A stretch of DNA of 6,240 nucleotides from contig JAFOXE010000087.1 in NCBI GenBank assembly GCA_017425765.1, positions 1 to 6,240 of the forward strand, read 5' to 3'. Below are positions 4,769 to 6,240 of this stretch, piece by piece. The translations under genes were made by a program, and so were the position numbers. Each line of letters starts with the position of its first letter. Positions within the stretch are counted from its first letter, which is position 1. The DNA is from Paraprevotella sp. (GTDB taxonomy: Bacteria; Bacteroidota; Bacteroidia; Bacteroidales; Bacteroidaceae). The notes under the pieces were generated by a model that was not told where the DNA came from, did no database searches, and was given only the letters and a program-made list of their open reading frames with translations.

Positions 4769-6130
4769 TTATTTGCATTTTGCTACCTCTTCTGCAGAGG
4801 GAAGATTGCGTTTTAATAGGAAGTATCCGATTAGAGCCGAACAGATTGAGCCACAAAGGATGCTTAACTTGGCATCGTTTAGTATAGTGCTTCCTTCTAA
4901 TTTGGGTACGGAGTAAGATAAATCGGCGATGAACATTGATACCGTAAAGCCAATACCACACAGCATGCACACGCTGGCAAATGATTTCCAATTGGCTCCT
5001 GCCGGCATGGTTACAATGCCACTTCGAATGGCCAGCCATGAGAATGAGAATACCCCTAGAATCTTGCCTACAACCAATCCCATGAATACGGCCAATCCTA
5101 CGCCCGAATACATGCTATCAATGTTCATCTGTGCAAAGTTTACACCGGCATTAGCAAATGCAAACAATGGGATGATGAAGAAATTGATAGGATTGTGTAG
5201 CCCGTCTTCAAGATCTTGAAGGGGACTAATCAAATGGTCGGACGCCGATTCAATACTTTTCAATGTATGTATTTCTTGTTCGGTGAGCAGTACCGGATGC
5301 GAGTTATGCTTGACCGATTCGATGATGGGGAACTTATTGATGTTTTTGCGAATACGTTCAATGTAGTATCGTGTGCCGCCCGTTAGTGTAGCCGGTACAC
5401 AGAAGGCTACAACCACACCGGCGATAGTGGCGTGTATGCCTGAGTTTAGTAACATATACCAGGTGACAAGGCCCACGGAGATATAAAAAGTTTTGTATCG
5501 CCAACGACGATAGTTTCCCAATAACAACACCAACACACAGATTCCGGCTCCCAACAGATAAGTCCAGTTGATGGCGCCGGAGTAGAACATGGCGATGATG
5601 ATGATGCCACCAAGGTCGTCAGCCACAGCTAGCGCCGCCAAGAAAATCTTTAGTCCGGTGGGCACTCTTCTTCCAAACGAGGCTAGCACACCTAATGAGA
5701 AGGCGATGTCGGTGGCCATGGGAATGGCCATACCGCGCATGGCGTCAGCATCGTTGGGGCAGAATAGCAAGAAAGTGAGTACAGGAACAATCATACCACC
5801 TATTGCACCGATAATGGGCAGCATGGCTTTCTTGGGCGACGATAACTCGCCCACCAATATCTCGCGTTTTATTTCAAGACCTACCGAGAAAAAGAACACC
5901 GCCATAAGGAAATCGTTAATCACCTCAATCAGCGTCAGCGTGGTGCCGTTGTGACTGAATAAGTTTAGCGATCCGATGGAAAATTGTACCGGCATTTCCC
6001 ACCACGAGCGATAGAGATCGCCCCATAGAGGGATGTTGGCCACCACAAGTGCTGCGATAGTGGCCACAATAAGTACTAGACTTGATGATATATATTTTTT
6101 AATCATGCTTTTGAATGGATAGTTTCTCAT
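4769..6130 (-). CDS. nhaA: Na+/H+ antiporter NhaA
   Basis: NhaA is an inner-membrane electrogenic antiporter that expels Na+ (or Li+) in exchange for protons, serving sodium tolerance and pH homeostasis. The product has 453 residues and about twelve hydrophobic segments. Key residues are in place: Asp141 (MATDIAFSLGVLASFGRRVP, equivalent to E. coli Asp133), the ion-binding pair Asp171-Asp172 (LAVADDLGGIIII, E. coli Asp163-Asp164) and Lys356 (VVGKILG, E. coli Lys300). Other landmarks are FFFSVGLEIKRE, NSGIHATIAGVVVAF, PLFAFANAGV and CGIGFTVSMFIADL. It is about 65 residues longer than the E. coli protein, largely from a polar insertion at about 258-315 (with LLTEQEIHTLKSIESASDHL) before PLFAFANAGV; I recall similar insertions in other Bacteroidetes NhaA proteins. 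The ATG at 6130 aligns well in length with E. coli NhaA; an ATG at 6106 is a weaker alternative. The gene stands alone, with no nhaR-like regulator in the window. Confidence 0.95.
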   Translation of the reverse strand: MRNYPFKSMIKKYISSSLVLIVATIAALVVANIPLWGDLYRSWWEMPVQFSIGSLNLFSHNGTTLTLIEVINDFLMAVFFFSVGLEIKREILVGELSSPKKAMLPIIGAIGGMIVPVLTFLLFCPNDADAMRGMAIPMATDIAFSLGVLASFGRRVPTGLKIFLAALAVADDLGGIIIIAMFYSGAINWTYLLGAGICVLVLLLGNYRRWRYKTFYISVGLVTWYMLLNSGIHATIAGVVVAFCVPATLTGGTRYYIERIRKNINKFPIIESVKHNSHPVLLTEQEIHTLKSIESASDHLISPLQDLEDGLHNPINFFIIPLFAFANAGVNFAQMNIDSMYSGVGLAVFMGLVVGKILGVFSFSWLAIRSGIVTMPAGANWKSFASVCMLCGIGFTVSMFIADLSYSVPKLEGSTILNDAKLSILCGSICSALIGYFLLKRNLPSAEEVAKCK

Positions 6131-6176
6131 TTTCTCTTATTTTCTTTAGAACCTTTATTGGGGTTGAATTTCACGA

Positions 6177-6184
6177 CAAAGTTA
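6177..6184 (-). promoter_or_regulatory. Promoter -7 box of nhaA
   Basis: Minus-strand TAACTTTG (6184-6177) fits the Bacteroidetes -7 consensus TAnnTTTG. Transcription would begin near 6170-6172, leaving a leader of about 40 nt rich in A before the ATG at 6130. No TTTG -33 box is evident at the expected distance (around 6204-6208). The rest of the right edge (6185-6240) shows no gene that I can recognise. Confidence 0.55.
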
Positions 6185-6240
6185 CACCTTTTTTCGCTTG
6201 GGGTGGAGCGCCTTTTTGCTTAAATCTTTATTAAAAAAGC

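Noticed and set aside
4755..5039. Minus-strand 94-codon open frame overlapping the end of nhaA.
   Set aside because: It lies in another frame of the well-conserved nhaA coding sequence, and its composition does not suggest a real protein.

Overview
The window looks like a piece of an ordinary Bacteroidales chromosome, perhaps Prevotellaceae or Bacteroidaceae. Three things point there. Four intergenic sites match the Bacteroidetes sigma factor -7 element TAnnTTTG. The starts lack Shine-Dalgarno sequences and several have A-rich leaders instead. The proteins (an OmpA-like lipoprotein, XerD, type II AroQ, a YrrM-like methyltransferase, RbfA, a Lol-type permease and NhaA) resemble that phylum's versions. 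The genus cannot be settled by reading alone.

Layout, left to right. Positions 1-722 (minus) hold the N-terminal 240 codons of an outer-membrane lipoprotein that runs off the left edge; its promoter lies just upstream. Positions 847-1803 (minus) encode a XerC/XerD-type tyrosine recombinase, most likely the chromosome-dimer-resolution enzyme. A compact divergent promoter region follows, in which two TACCTTTG boxes face each other as a perfect 9-bp inverted repeat. Rightward from it run aroQ, a SAM-dependent O-methyltransferase, rbfA and a Lol/FtsX-type permease, separated by 15, 13 and 34 nt with no visible internal terminator, so they probably form one operon. The operon converges on nhaA (minus, 4769-6130). 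Between the two is a 58-bp, almost perfect, loopless palindrome, the most likely transcription barrier for both sides.

The genes are housekeeping functions rather than one pathway: shikimate/aromatic biosynthesis (AroQ), 30S maturation (RbfA), lipoprotein export to the outer membrane (permease), chromosome segregation (XerD), and sodium/pH homeostasis (NhaA). The partial lipoprotein is plausibly a client of the Lol pathway to which the permease belongs, but that link is inference.

I found no mobile element, CRISPR array, RNA gene, toxin or defence module, and no evidence for a new multi-gene system. The two points most worth a second look are non-coding: the overlapping divergent promoters between xerD and aroQ, and the long palindrome between the convergent permease and nhaA genes. 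No stretch longer than 300 bases lacks a gene.
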